6,571 nucleotides of DNA, taken from Chloroflexota bacterium (lineage in GTDB: Bacteria > Chloroflexota > Anaerolineae > Anaerolineales > Anaerolineaceae). The DNA lies in the NCBI GenBank assembly GCA_023406965.1, contig JAEXTI010000516.1, forward strand, positions 1 through 6,571, written 5' to 3'. The notes under the pieces were generated by a model. The model had not been told where the DNA came from, made no database searches, and saw only the letters and a list, made by a program, of their open reading frames with translations. Position numbers and translations under genes: made by a program. This document shows positions 6,222-6,571 of this stretch, piece after piece; position 1 is the first letter of the stretch; the number at the start of each line of letters is the position of its first letter.

Positions 6222-6571
6222 TTATTTCAGTACGACGGGGAGGAAGATCTGATCGAATTGAAAGGCGTAGCGCAGGTCGCGATAGAAAGGGTCGGCATAA
6301 GCGAGGCGGATTTTACCAGTGCTGCTCAAGGCGATAGCAACTTCAATTGTGGCAGCGCCTACCTGCGGATCGACCTCGGTTGAGCCCCATGTGCCGTTGG
6401 CTTTTTTGACATAGACTTTTAAACCCGTGTTGGCTTCATTGAAGACAAGCGCCGGCAGACCCATCGAGTTGGTTTGCATGGCGAGACCTTCGTGATAGAG
6501 CGCGGGAACGACCGTCTCGGTACTCCAGGTATGCCCCGGAAACGCCAGGACCATCTGGCTGACTTTGAGTG
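6222..6571 (-). CDS. C-terminal part of a secreted beta-propeller-like repeat protein (5' end outside the window)
   Basis: About 115 C-terminal residues are visible; the frame stays open to the right edge and the Met at 6554 is probably internal. The sequence reads as the last repeats of a propeller-like protein: GLPALVFNEANTGLKVYVKK, then NGTWGSTEVD, then STGKIRLAYADPFYRDLRYAF. Repeats with a small-residue turn, a Tyr-rich strand and a following Trp are common in secreted BNR/Asp-box-like or kelch-like proteins, but I cannot assign an exact family. The protein ends in IFLPVVLK; tails of the form YLPLVxR/K are, as I recall, frequent on exported proteins of Chloroflexota. Enzymatic function, if any, is not visible. 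The stop is TAA. No clear terminator follows in 6038-6221. Confidence 0.7.
   Translation of the reverse strand, partial: LKVSQMVLAFPGHTWSTETVVPALYHEGLAMQTNSMGLPALVFNEANTGLKVYVKKANGTWGSTEVDPQVGAATIEVAIALSSTGKIRLAYADPFYRDLRYAFQFDQIFLPVVLK

Noticed and set aside
6066..6383. Plus-strand open frame (105 codons) at the right end
   Set aside because: Its second half is antisense to the propeller-like protein and its first half has no conserved motif.

Overview
The window is a compact bacterial chromosomal segment in which every supported gene lies on the minus strand, so it is transcribed from right to left. In transcription order it holds: the 3' end of a secreted beta-propeller-like protein (6222-6571); a SpoVT/AbrB-type small regulator (5733-5969); a membrane-anchored phosphotransferase related to PEP synthase and rifampicin phosphotransferase (3147-5726); a family 3 glycoside hydrolase (709-2931); and a TetR-family regulator (1-656) that reaches the left edge. 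The most likely host is a member of Chloroflexota, Anaerolineae-like. This rests on the C-terminal tail FLPVVLK of the secreted protein, which resembles endings I recall from that phylum, and on the gene mix. It is an inference from memory, with no phylogenetic test behind it.

There appear to be two transcription units after the partial gene. Unit 1 is AbrB then the phosphotransferase. It has a promoter with a perfect TTGACA -35 box at 6032-6037 and two overlapping perfect palindromes between the -10 box and the first gene. The two genes are 6 nt apart, and a 13-bp perfect hairpin followed by a U-rich tract (3094-3134) ends the unit. Unit 2 is the GH3 enzyme then TetR. It starts from a candidate promoter at 3016-3044 overlain by three GTTACAT-type half-sites, and the two genes are 52 bp apart with no terminator visible between them. 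The simplest reading of unit 2 is that TetR represses its own operon and that a ligand, perhaps a glycoside or its product, induces the hydrolase.

The most unusual points are three. The first is a perfect 16-bp inverted repeat that sits exactly in frame inside the DNA-binding helices of the tetR coding sequence. The second is the N-terminal membrane hairpin on a protein whose domain order resembles rifampicin phosphotransferase. The third is the set of overlapping palindromes at both promoters. No tRNA, rRNA, CRISPR array, insertion sequence or phage gene was seen. No gene-free stretch exceeds 300 bases. The longest, 5970-6221, holds the unit 1 promoter and operator in its left part (up to about 6037) and nothing I can identify in the rest except short palindromes such as TGCACGTGCA at 6083-6092.
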